In this document: positions 51,080-58,804 of the stretch, in pieces | Numbering within the stretch: position 1 is the first letter of the stretch | How the letters are laid out: the number at the start of each line of letters is the position of its first letter | NCBI GenBank assembly: GCA_015075425.1 | Contig: JABTUL010000001.1 | Span: forward strand, 868,001-932,000 | Source of the DNA: Spirochaetales bacterium | GTDB lineage: Bacteria; Spirochaetota; Leptospiria; Leptospirales; Leptonemataceae | Reading direction: 5' to 3' | Length of the DNA stretch: 64,000 nt | Translations under genes and position numbers: made by a program | Notes under the pieces: generated by a model | What the model was told of the DNA's origin: nothing | Seen by the model: the letters and a program-made list of their open reading frames with translations, nothing else | Database searches by the model: none

Positions 51080-51286
51080 TTACACCTGAAAGTTGACGTG
51101 CGTTCCCTTCACCTCAAATTTATCGTGCTGCTCGGACGGCCGTAAAGCCCCCATAGAGCGCTCCGTGGTATCCACCAGCTTGTTGTTGATGTCCCGTCCG
51201 GGCAGATGAGCAAAATTGGGCGATCTTTTAAAGGGGTCCGGCTGGACCGGAATATGACCGAGCTGGGTATTCGTTTTGATTTCCAT
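51080..51286 (-). CDS. Small conserved-looking protein, unknown function
   Basis: A 68-residue polar protein with Pro-rich segments (GHIPVQPDPFKRSPNFAHLPGRD) and a C-terminal KFEVKGTHVNFQV. The ATG is preceded by AGGAAG at a good distance, and the gene fits the gap between the VOC and acyl-CoA dehydrogenase genes. I do not recognise it. No membrane span or signal is present. Confidence 0.6.
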   Translation of the reverse strand: MEIKTNTQLGHIPVQPDPFKRSPNFAHLPGRDINNKLVDTTERSMGALRPSEQHDKFEVKGTHVNFQV

Positions 51287-51336
51287 AGGCTTCCTGAGTA
51301 AAAGGGATAAGGGTAGCCCGCCAGGCTGTCAACAAA

Positions 51337-52983
51337 TTATGCAAGCGCCCGGCTCAGGATATCGCGGGCGCACACGCGGAGAGCCATGACCTCTTCTGCC
51401 CCTTCGAAAATGGAAAAGACCCGCGCATCGAGAAAATAGCGGCTTACCGCATACTCTTCCGCATATCCCATTCCGCCGTGGATTTGCATGGCTTCCCGTG
51501 TGACCCATTCGGCGATTTTTGAGGCATAGAATTTGATCAGGGTGGCTTCCATCTGGCCCTGGTGTTCATCCATCATCCGGGCTACAGCATAGGAATACTG
51601 GCGGGAGGCCTGGAGGATAGAGGCCATGCGCGCAATCTTCCAGCGGGTCATCTGGTAATTTCCCAGTTCCTTACCAAAGACCTTGCGTTCAGATGCGTAG
51701 CGTACCGCCGCTTCCAGAGCAGCCTGCATGACACCATTGGCCCGGGCAGCGGTCTGCACACGACCTCCGGCAAAGCCTTCCATTTGCAAATAGAAGCCTT
51801 TGCCGCGGCCAGCCTCGCCCCCGATGAGATTTTCTGCGGGCACAAAGTAGTTATCAAAGTTCACTTCAAAGCTGTGCATGCCCCGGTAGCCAATCGTGGC
51901 AATAGCCGATCCGCTGATGCTACCGCCCGTGGGCTGGGTGAAGGTGAATTTATGGCCGCTATCACGCGGCTTTTCTGCCAGCAGAATCGACAGTCCCTTA
52001 TGCTTGAGGGCTGGATCCTTTTCCGTGCGCGCCAGAACGAGCAAAGTATCGGCGTAGCCGGCAAACGTGCACCAGGTCTTTACACCATTGAGTACCCAGC
52101 CGCCGGGTGCCGGGTCAGCCGTAACCTTCATGCCAGCCACATCGCTACCAAAGTCCGGTTCCGTCACCGCTACAGCTCCCATTCTCTCTCCGCTGGCCAG
52201 AAGGGAGAGCCACTTTTTTTTCTGTTCTTCCGTGCCCCCCTTAAGGATCGCTTTGCTTAAGATTTCAGGACGGGTAATGAGGCTGCCGGCAATGGAAAGG
52301 CCACCACGAGAAAGTTCCTCCGTTACCACCAGCATGGATGTATTATCGCTTTTGCTATCACTTTGAAAACCGCCGTAGCTTTCCGGTATGGAAAGGCCAA
52401 AGGCGCCCATTTCCACGAGGCCCTGCAGGATGTTCTCGGGCACAAAGTCGTCTTCGCGGTGAACATGTTCAGCCTGAGGCATAACCACATCCTCCGCAAA
52501 GCTTTTGAAGGCGTCGCGCATGGCTTCGTGATCTGCGGATAGATTCAGGGCTCCAAATCGCCCTTCCAGCGCTGCCGTGGCCACGCTGTCATACACAGAC
52601 GCTGCCGTGTGTTTTTCCAGGAGAGCCGTTGCTTTTTCTGAAAACAGGCGGGAAAGCGTCTCTTTTGAGATGCCATAGTCAGAAGGATGGGCGGCCATTT
52701 CTGTGCGCAGGCGCTGCAGCGTCTCTGCAGTGATGATGCGTGCCATGGTTTGTTCGAGTTCACCGGTTCCGGCTACGGAATCAAAAGCGTAGTGGTTCAG
52801 GAAGTGTTCGCTGATGAAAGCTTCCGCCGTGTGGTAGGACAGATTGTAGTGGGCGACCTGGTTTTCATCCATGCGCTCCACTGAAAGTTTGCCATTCTCG
52901 AGGGCCCTGCCAGCCATGGCACGACTCAGCTCAGAAATCGTGGACTGTGTCAGTTCTTGAATTTCATCCAGTTCTGCTTTCAT
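51337..52983 (-). CDS. Acyl-CoA dehydrogenase with N-terminal extension
   Basis: A 548-residue acyl-CoA dehydrogenase. The core (about 175-548) shows AVTEPDFGSDVAGMKV, WVLNGVKTWCTFAGYAD, and IHGGMGYAEEYAVSRYFLDARVFSIFEGAEEV, which include FAD- and substrate-binding regions. Residues 1-170 are an extra helical domain (ELTQSTISELSRAMAG ...) not found in standard enzymes of about 380 residues. It would introduce a double bond into acyl-CoA, passing electrons to ETF. ATG 52983 is chosen; the ribosome site is poor. Confidence 0.9.
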   Translation of the reverse strand: MKAELDEIQELTQSTISELSRAMAGRALENGKLSVERMDENQVAHYNLSYHTAEAFISEHFLNHYAFDSVAGTGELEQTMARIITAETLQRLRTEMAAHPSDYGISKETLSRLFSEKATALLEKHTAASVYDSVATAALEGRFGALNLSADHEAMRDAFKSFAEDVVMPQAEHVHREDDFVPENILQGLVEMGAFGLSIPESYGGFQSDSKSDNTSMLVVTEELSRGGLSIAGSLITRPEILSKAILKGGTEEQKKKWLSLLASGERMGAVAVTEPDFGSDVAGMKVTADPAPGGWVLNGVKTWCTFAGYADTLLVLARTEKDPALKHKGLSILLAEKPRDSGHKFTFTQPTGGSISGSAIATIGYRGMHSFEVNFDNYFVPAENLIGGEAGRGKGFYLQMEGFAGGRVQTAARANGVMQAALEAAVRYASERKVFGKELGNYQMTRWKIARMASILQASRQYSYAVARMMDEHQGQMEATLIKFYASKIAEWVTREAMQIHGGMGYAEEYAVSRYFLDARVFSIFEGAEEVMALRVCARDILSRALA

Positions 52984-53038
52984 AGCTCGACAGAAAAATT
53001 TTCGCGACCGCACGGGCCAGTAAAATAATCCGCATGCT

Positions 53039-54034
53039 ATGCATTCAGGGCGGGGTCTTCTATTCATCAATACCGGTTGTCCGGCAGCGCCAACCACTGG
53101 GGCGATTCGCTCATTTTACAGAGAATTCCTCATGGATGGGCGTGTTCTGGATGTAAGCTGGCCCCTGCGGGCCCTGCTCGTGCACGCCCTCATTGCTCCC
53201 TTTCGGCCTTACCGTATGATAGAGGCTTATCGTAGCATTGCCCGCAAGGAAGGCGAACCCATGCCCTTGCTGCACCACTCCCGTGAGCTGGAAAGTGCTC
53301 TACAAAAAAAAACGACGCTGCCGCTGCGAGTGGTGATGCGGCTGGGAAAGAAAAATATCGCCTGGGGCCTGGATGAGCTTCAGCAGGCCGGAGTGCGCCA
53401 TGTGTCGGTCCTGCCTCTGTTTCCCCAGTATGCGGATGCAACTACGGGGTCTGTCCTCGAAGAATGCTACCGGGTGGCAGGCCGTATGCGCTTTCCAGTG
53501 TCTCTTTCCGTGATTTCTGATTTTTATGACCACCCGGCGTATCTGGATGCGCTGGCCACCCGGCTAAAGAGTGATCCGGAGGCCTTGCGGGCTGATCGGA
53601 TCATTGCTTCCTTTCATGGCCTGCCGGAGCGCCACTTAAAAAAGATGCGGCCGGCCTGCCTTGTGGGGGATTGCTGCACGGATGCTGCGGCCCGGGAAGG
53701 TTGCTACAGGGCCCAGTGTGTTCGGACGGCCGCAGCGCTGGGACAAAGGCTGGGACGCCCGGTGCAACTGGCCTTTCAATCACGGTTCGGAAGAGATGTC
53801 TGGACCACTCCGGCGCTTGTCGATGTTCTCAAAGACGCCGCTGCAAATGGAGAGAGTGTCACCGTTCTTGCTCCCTCCTTTGTTGCCGACTGCCTGGAAA
53901 CGCTCTATGAAATCAACAGGGAACTGCGTGAAATCTATGAATCCACCCCCGCCCACCGGGAGATGCACTATGTGCCCTGCCTTAACTCCAGTGATTACTG
54001 GGTGGAGGCGCTTCTACAGATTGCTACTCTCTGA
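53039..54034 (+). CDS. hemH: Ferrochelatase
   Basis: A 331-residue ferrochelatase that inserts Fe2+ into protoporphyrin IX (or coproporphyrin) in the last steps of haem synthesis. It has LLFINTGCPAAPTTGAIRSFYREFL at the start, the catalytic His in ASFHGLPERH, and SRFGRDVWTTPAL and APSFVADCLETLYEI later. A Cys cluster (CLVGDCCTDAAAREGCYRAQC, 21 residues with five Cys) follows the HGLPERH region, which could bind a [2Fe-2S] cluster as in some bacterial enzymes. It diverges from the acyl-CoA dehydrogenase. Confidence 0.93.
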   Translation: MHSGRGLLFINTGCPAAPTTGAIRSFYREFLMDGRVLDVSWPLRALLVHALIAPFRPYRMIEAYRSIARKEGEPMPLLHHSRELESALQKKTTLPLRVVMRLGKKNIAWGLDELQQAGVRHVSVLPLFPQYADATTGSVLEECYRVAGRMRFPVSLSVISDFYDHPAYLDALATRLKSDPEALRADRIIASFHGLPERHLKKMRPACLVGDCCTDAAAREGCYRAQCVRTAAALGQRLGRPVQLAFQSRFGRDVWTTPALVDVLKDAAANGESVTVLAPSFVADCLETLYEINRELREIYESTPAHREMHYVPCLNSSDYWVEALLQIATL

Positions 54035-54107
54035 ATCGTTTTTTCCCTACGGGCAGCCAGGGGCAGGAAAAAAGTCGGCTCTCCGGGCACAGCGGTCGAT
54101 ACGATTA

Positions 54108-55127
54108 ATGATGAAAGCTCTAATCTTGCCCCTCGTTCTCATTGTGCTCGGAAGTTGCGCGAGCTCCCAGCCACGGAGCAATCCCAATGACGATGAGTCG
54201 GAATTTTTTATTCCGTTATCCGAGCGCGATCGCCGTAGCGGTGCACCCGGCGACTGTCAGTGCGACTACAAGAAAGAAAGCGGTAACTACTTTGAGTCCG
54301 GTCCAGTAGAGAATGCAGGTCCGCCGCGCCCGGTCAGCCCTTCGGAGCGATTTTCTGAAGAGGGCATGGCCTCCTGGTATGGTCGTGAATTTGATGGGAA
54401 GAAAACAGCCAGCGGGGAGCTTTTTGACTCTCGTCGTCTGACTGCCGCGCATCGCACGCTGCCTCTGGGCAGTACGGTTCGGGTCCGCAATCTCGACAAT
54501 GGCAAAGAAGTGGTTCTTACGATCAATGATCGCGGTCCCTATGTACAGAACAGGATTCTGGATGTAAGTGAATACGGCGCGGAACTGCTCGACTACAAAC
54601 GTCAGGGCCTCGCGCGCATCGGTATAACTGTGCTTCGCGAAGGAAATAGCTCGAGTATGGGTCTTCCGGCCAGTGAGCCGGCCCCGGCACCGGTTACGGA
54701 AAGAGCAACCGAGCCTTATTTCCCGGAAAGCTCCGCCGGGCGCTCTTCCTACAATCTGGAAGAACGTCTGGACACCTCCTATGGAACTCCGGCGGCCACC
54801 GGACGCTTTCAAAATCGGCCCGCCGATGCAGACCCCTATGTAACCTCTCCGCGCTATGAGACTCCGGCCAGTGCTCCGGCAAACACCCCGGCTGTGCCCG
54901 CACAAATCCGCGGAAAGTTTAGCGTTCAGGCCGGAGTGTTCTCCAGTCAGTACAATGCCGAGCAGTTTCGTGATTCCCTGCGACGTTTTGGTCAGCCCGT
55001 GTATGTTGTGCGCACAGAAGATCGATTTGGCGTGCGCATCGGCAATTTCAACAGGGAAGCGGACGCTGCCCGGCTCAAGCGCACCCTGGAAGAGGACGGG
55101 CACAGCGGTATGGTTGTGCGCAACTGA
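54108..55127 (+). CDS. rlpA: RlpA-like lipoprotein with SPOR domain
   Basis: A 339-residue lipoprotein. Signal MMKALILPLVLIVLGSC has a lipobox Cys. The double-psi beta-barrel is at about 85-180 (GMASWYGREFDGKKTASGE, NDRGPYVQNRILDVS). A Pro/Ser-rich linker leads to a C-terminal SPOR domain (KFSVQAGVFSSQYNAEQF ... GMVVRN). RlpA is a lytic transglycosylase that acts on denuded peptidoglycan at septa. The catalytic Asp in NDRGP is present. The frame upstream to 53661 overlaps hemH and is not used. Confidence 0.93.
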   Translation: MMKALILPLVLIVLGSCASSQPRSNPNDDESEFFIPLSERDRRSGAPGDCQCDYKKESGNYFESGPVENAGPPRPVSPSERFSEEGMASWYGREFDGKKTASGELFDSRRLTAAHRTLPLGSTVRVRNLDNGKEVVLTINDRGPYVQNRILDVSEYGAELLDYKRQGLARIGITVLREGNSSSMGLPASEPAPAPVTERATEPYFPESSAGRSSYNLEERLDTSYGTPAATGRFQNRPADADPYVTSPRYETPASAPANTPAVPAQIRGKFSVQAGVFSSQYNAEQFRDSLRRFGQPVYVVRTEDRFGVRIGNFNREADAARLKRTLEEDGHSGMVVRN

Positions 55128-55161
55128 TTTGACAAACAAAGCGGAGATCCCATGAGGTTTC

Positions 55162-55797
55162 ATGGTGCACGGTCCCCACTGGGAACTTAAAAACGAAAAA
55201 AACAAGAACCACATTCGCTGGCTTCTCATCTGCCTGGTTGCCATCTATCTGGGCTACCTGGAATACAGCGGCCGCGCTCACGAGGTGGGTCCCGCTCACC
55301 TCTTAAGCTGGCAGGGGATCGGGCTTCTTTTCCTCACCGGTGCCGTTTTTTCTGCAGCAACCAGTATTCTGCTGGGCCGGGCAGAAAAGGTTTCGCGTCC
55401 CATCCCTGAATGGTTGAAGTATATTACAATGCTGTTTGATATGGCGCTCATCACCGCCGTCCTTGTGCCAACCGGCGGCAGTCACAGTCTTTTGTTTTTT
55501 CTGTATTTTATTGTCGTGGTTTCCAACGCCATGCGCTACGGTATGCGACTGGCCCTTGTCGGGGTTTTCGCTTTCAATCTTATGTATACCCTGATGTTGT
55601 TGTATCAGCATTACCCGTCGACAGAGATTACCGGATTTGCGGCAGAGATACTTAAAGTGGCAGCAGTCTGGCTGGTCGGTATCTACGCCGGATATCTGGC
55701 CCGTCGCTTTGAGCATCTGCGGGGGGAAGTGGATCGCTACAAGGAACTGGTTCGCGTACTTATGGATCGGGCAGGGGAGGGAAAATCCAGTGGCTGA
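55162..55797 (+). CDS. Multi-span membrane protein with C-terminal coiled coil
   Basis: A 211-residue protein with about six membrane spans and a charged C-terminal helix (RRFEHLRGEVDRYKELVRVLMDR) resembling the sensor and linker part of histidine kinases or cyclases, but without an output domain. It begins with an Asn/Lys-rich stretch before the first span. The next gene starts inside its end (GTG 55790), so the pair may form a complex. Confidence 0.7.
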   Translation: MVHGPHWELKNEKNKNHIRWLLICLVAIYLGYLEYSGRAHEVGPAHLLSWQGIGLLFLTGAVFSAATSILLGRAEKVSRPIPEWLKYITMLFDMALITAVLVPTGGSHSLLFFLYFIVVVSNAMRYGMRLALVGVFAFNLMYTLMLLYQHYPSTEITGFAAEILKVAAVWLVGIYAGYLARRFEHLRGEVDRYKELVRVLMDRAGEGKSSG

Positions 55798-56149
55798 GAG
55801 GGAGGAAGATCCGGTCGAGAGATCGTTCCGCAAGGGGAACATCAATTTTGATTTTCTACAGCCAGAAGGACACGAAGAGTATCCCGGAGCAATCCTTCCC
55901 GCAGAGGACCGGCGGAGTCAGCAACGGGATGGTAAGCGCGGGCTTTTCCGCCGCGGTCGCAAACCCGTAACCATTGGCCGCGCTTACTTTGTGGGCTGGA
56001 GCATCCTCTTTCTTTTGTCACTTGTGCTCATGATTGCCATTCCCCTGGCCGTTCAGTCCTGGCTCTTTCTACTTTTCATGCCAATTCTTCTGGCCACATT
56101 TCTGTGGTCCCTTATCATGCTGACTTTATTTCTGGCCCGGCCCCGTTAA
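55790..56149 (+). CDS. Small two-span membrane protein
   Basis: A 119-residue protein. The N-terminal half is polar and charged (FRKGNINFDFLQPEGHEEYP ... RGLFRRGRKPVTIG), and the C-terminal half has two membrane spans (GWSILFLLSLVLMIAIPLAV, FLLFMPILLATFLWSLIML). The GTG start follows a GGGGAGGG ribosome site and overlaps the previous stop. No family is recognised. Its stop overlaps the convergent gene by 4 bases. Confidence 0.65.
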   Translation: MAEREEDPVERSFRKGNINFDFLQPEGHEEYPGAILPAEDRRSQQRDGKRGLFRRGRKPVTIGRAYFVGWSILFLLSLVLMIAIPLAVQSWLFLLFMPILLATFLWSLIMLTLFLARPR

Positions 56150-56436
56150 CGCCGCTGGCGATTGTGGTCGATCTCGCTGCGGTGTGTTTCACACAGGCGG
56201 TACAGTTGACCCGTATACGGATTTTTCTTTTTGACCTTTGCGCCACAATTGATACAGAGGCCGCTGGCCCGACGCCGGCGGTACAGAGCGCGGACCCTTT
56301 CGTTAGTTGTGGCGCCGGCGCGCAGTATGCGCACACGAGTGTCGCCCACCAGATAATCTCCGCGAGCTTTCTCTGGATCCTTCTCAATTTGCTGAATGAT
56401 CTTCAGCAGTGCCTGCAGGCTTACTTTTTTTTGCAT
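56146..56436 (-). CDS. Small basic zinc-finger-like protein
   Basis: A 96-residue protein. A leading helical part (KVSLQALLKIIQQIEKDPEKARGDY) precedes a predicted zinc site: CINC, then a Cys and a His in RLCETHRSE. The whole is basic (RRRRASGL, RQRR end). This resembles small nucleic-acid-binding or ribosome-associated proteins. ATG 56436 is used; ATG 56463 is possible. The neighbour thioredoxin-like gene is divergent. Confidence 0.6.
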   Translation of the reverse strand: MQKKVSLQALLKIIQQIEKDPEKARGDYLVGDTRVRILRAGATTNERVRALYRRRRASGLCINCGAKVKKKNPYTGQLYRLCETHRSEIDHNRQRR

Positions 56437-56513
56437 GAGCGCAGCCGCTCGTGGAACGACCATCTGTCAAACAAAAACGTTTGCGGCGGCGGCTGCGATG
56501 AACATTCTGGCTT

Positions 56514-57059
56514 ATGCTTTCCACCCGCCTTCCATTCCTGCTGTTCATGACAGGCCTTTCCTGTGCGCCACCCGCCTTTTTGAGCTGGAAAGGAAAGACC
56601 CTCGACGGCCGGCCTTTTGACCTCCAGAGCGTGCCGTCTGCCATTGTAGTGGCCAATGTATACAGTCCCACATGCGTGCCCTGCATTGATGAATTGCCGG
56701 CGCTGGATTTTCTGGCCGGAGAATTGCGCAAAAAGGAGGGTGCATTGTTTCTTCTGGTGGACGGAGCCCCGGAAAAACACGGGCTGCCTGAATCGGCCAC
56801 ACAGGAACAACTGCGTGAGCGCCTTCTTGCTGATGTCCAGCGCTATAAAATTGCCTCTCCGGTGGTAATCATGGAAAAATCGTTTCGAACCGCTGAGCCC
56901 GGTGCCTTCATAACCGGGACGCCGGAAACGATTTTTTTTCGCACCGGGCCTCTGCGGCCTGTGTATTTATTTCTCGGACCGATCATGGAAAGTGTCCCTT
57001 TTGTGGCACAGGAGGACAGCCGATTTCGATTCGTTTTAAGCCAGCTGGAAGCTATGTAA
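56514..57059 (+). CDS. Thioredoxin-like lipoprotein (TlpA-type)
   Basis: A 181-residue protein with a short signal (MLSTRLPFLLFMTGLSC, lipobox LSC). The thioredoxin fold has TLDGRPFDLQSVPSAIVVANVYSPTC with the redox pair Cys54 and Cys57 (TCVPC). A typical cis-Pro region (ETIFFRTGPL) follows. It would work in the periplasm as a disulfide reductase or in cytochrome maturation. The glycosyltransferase starts 1 base after its stop. Confidence 0.8.
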   Translation: MLSTRLPFLLFMTGLSCAPPAFLSWKGKTLDGRPFDLQSVPSAIVVANVYSPTCVPCIDELPALDFLAGELRKKEGALFLLVDGAPEKHGLPESATQEQLRERLLADVQRYKIASPVVIMEKSFRTAEPGAFITGTPETIFFRTGPLRPVYLFLGPIMESVPFVAQEDSRFRFVLSQLEAM

Positions 57060-57060
57060 C

Positions 57061-57867
57061 ATGACCCTGGCTGCGGTGATCATTACTTTTAATGAAGAAA
57101 GAAATATCCATGATTGTATAGCTTCCGTGCATGATTTCTGTGATGAGATTATTGTTCTGGATTCTGGATCCACGGACCGGACCCGCGAGATTGCCGGTTC
57201 CTTTCCCAAAGTAAAATTTTCTGTACATCCATTTGATGGTCATATAGAACAAAAAAACAGGGCCATGGCCCTGGCCGTTAGCGACTGGCTTTTCTGTCTG
57301 GACGCCGATGAGCGCGTGAGCCCGGACCTTTCCCGGTCCATCCAGGAATTCTGTAGATCCGAAAAGGGCAGCATGGCCCGCGTCCGTCGCCTCACCTATC
57401 ATCTGGGTCGGCCCATTCGTCATGGGGGCTGGTACAATGCCCGTATCCGCTTGCTGCGTCGTGGCAGTGGCCTGTGGGGCGGAGAAAATCCGCATGATGA
57501 AATTATACCGCAAGGGAAAGGCAGGCCCCTGCTCCTTGAGGGGGACCTTGTCCATTATTCCTTTCTGGACCTTTCCGATCAAATCCAGACAATCAATAAA
57601 TTTTCCAGTATTGTTGCTTTCACCCGGAAGGGAAAAGGTCGTTCCTTCCGCCTGGGCAAGTTGCTTCTTAAGCCGCCGGCCAAGTTCCTTGAGATGTATC
57701 TCTTCAAAGCAGGTTTTCTGGATGGAATGCCGGGTTTCATCATCGCAGTTGCCAGCGCATTTTCCACCTTTCTTAAATGGGCCAAGCTATACGAGTTATC
57801 CCGGGGGAACCTTGAGAGGCCGTCGAATCTGCGCCCCGATTACAGAGCCGCATCACCTCCGGAGTAA
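57061..57867 (+). CDS. Family 2 glycosyltransferase (WaaE/KdtX-like)
   Basis: A 268-residue GT2. LAAVIITFNEERNIHDCIASV starts the fold, VLDSGSTDRTREIA and LFCLDADERV hold the nucleotide-sugar and metal motifs, and GRPIRHGGWYNARIRLLRR is typical of WaaE-like LPS core enzymes that add glucose or heptose to lipid A core. Cytoplasmic face of the inner membrane. The following gene is separated by 42 bases. Confidence 0.88.
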   Translation: MTLAAVIITFNEERNIHDCIASVHDFCDEIIVLDSGSTDRTREIAGSFPKVKFSVHPFDGHIEQKNRAMALAVSDWLFCLDADERVSPDLSRSIQEFCRSEKGSMARVRRLTYHLGRPIRHGGWYNARIRLLRRGSGLWGGENPHDEIIPQGKGRPLLLEGDLVHYSFLDLSDQIQTINKFSSIVAFTRKGKGRSFRLGKLLLKPPAKFLEMYLFKAGFLDGMPGFIIAVASAFSTFLKWAKLYELSRGNLERPSNLRPDYRAASPPE

Positions 57868-57909
57868 ACAAAAGTGAACCCGCTCTTCTTCTTCCCCGTC
57901 CAAAGAGGT

Positions 57910-58797
57910 ATGCAGCGTTTTTTTCTCTTATTCCTTTTGACCGGCTTTTCTTTGCTTGGCGCCGAGCAGATGCCGGAGCCAGTGCCGGTTCAGCTGCACT
58001 GTCCTTCGCCCGAGTGCCTGCGTGTTGCTGATGATGGCGAAGCAGAGCAGGTGATCCTTGGCAGTATGGAACTGGGTCGAGCCTATCTTTTAATGGAACA
58101 CGGTGAAGGCCGCCAGGCACAGGACAAAGATTATGAAGCCATCCTGGCCATCGTGCGGGCAGTGGGTCAAAACGGCGGACGGGTCGTAATTGAGCCTCTT
58201 TACGTGGCCACCCGGACTCCCGGTATCCTTTTTGCAAAAGATATTTTGTCTGTTTCCTATAACATTATCAGCCGCGTGCAATTTGTTTTTAAATACGGTC
58301 GAACAGAAAACTATCATGCCAAAATCGTTTATCATCCAGCCGATGGCCGTTTACTGTATACCTACTTCATGCACAGAAATGCCGGGGATCCCTGCCGTGT
58401 GCTGATTTCCCGCTGTGAGGTAGTGACCTACCTGGACGATGAGAGCTTTGATGCGGCCCTGCACCAGCAGTTGCAATCCGGGAAAGAACGGATCTCGATC
58501 ACATTTCCGGCACAGGAAGCCGTGCTCCCTGAAGGGACGATTCGGCCGGCCACTCTAAAATCCATGGGTGGTTCGATCCGGCTCTACAAGTGGCTGGTCG
58601 CGGCAAAAACGGCGGAAAAAAGACCTGTGGTTCAGGGGCGTTTTCTGGGCACGGCTGCTCTGGTCAGCCTGATTGATATATCCTTCATGGCCTATGATGC
58701 GATCAAAGCCACTCTCATGTACCGCACGGCCCGACCCTACCGGGCCACCATATACTACCAGGATAAGACGATCCATTCCGTTCTATTGGAAAAATGA
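57910..58797 (+). CDS. Secreted protein, unknown
   Basis: A 295-residue protein with a signal peptide (MQRFFLLFLLTGFSLLGAE). A Cys pair near the start (HCPSPEC) and a middle part with beta-like sequence follow; a hydrophobic segment at about 250-270 (GTAALVSLIDISFMAY) may be a buried helix. ATG 57910 is preferred, with AGAGG before it; GTG 57874 would add 12 residues. No family is recognised. It converges on the cyclase gene. Confidence 0.65.
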   Translation: MQRFFLLFLLTGFSLLGAEQMPEPVPVQLHCPSPECLRVADDGEAEQVILGSMELGRAYLLMEHGEGRQAQDKDYEAILAIVRAVGQNGGRVVIEPLYVATRTPGILFAKDILSVSYNIISRVQFVFKYGRTENYHAKIVYHPADGRLLYTYFMHRNAGDPCRVLISRCEVVTYLDDESFDAALHQQLQSGKERISITFPAQEAVLPEGTIRPATLKSMGGSIRLYKWLVAAKTAEKRPVVQGRFLGTAALVSLIDISFMAYDAIKATLMYRTARPYRATIYYQDKTIHSVLLEK

Positions 58798-58804
58798 CCG
58801 ACTG

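Noticed and set aside
53661-54107. Upstream extension of the rlpA frame
   Set aside because: It lies within hemH and would bury the lipoprotein signal peptide inside the protein.
54216-55244. Minus-strand frame of 342 codons opposite rlpA
   Set aside because: Antisense to a gene with clear double-psi barrel and SPOR domains.
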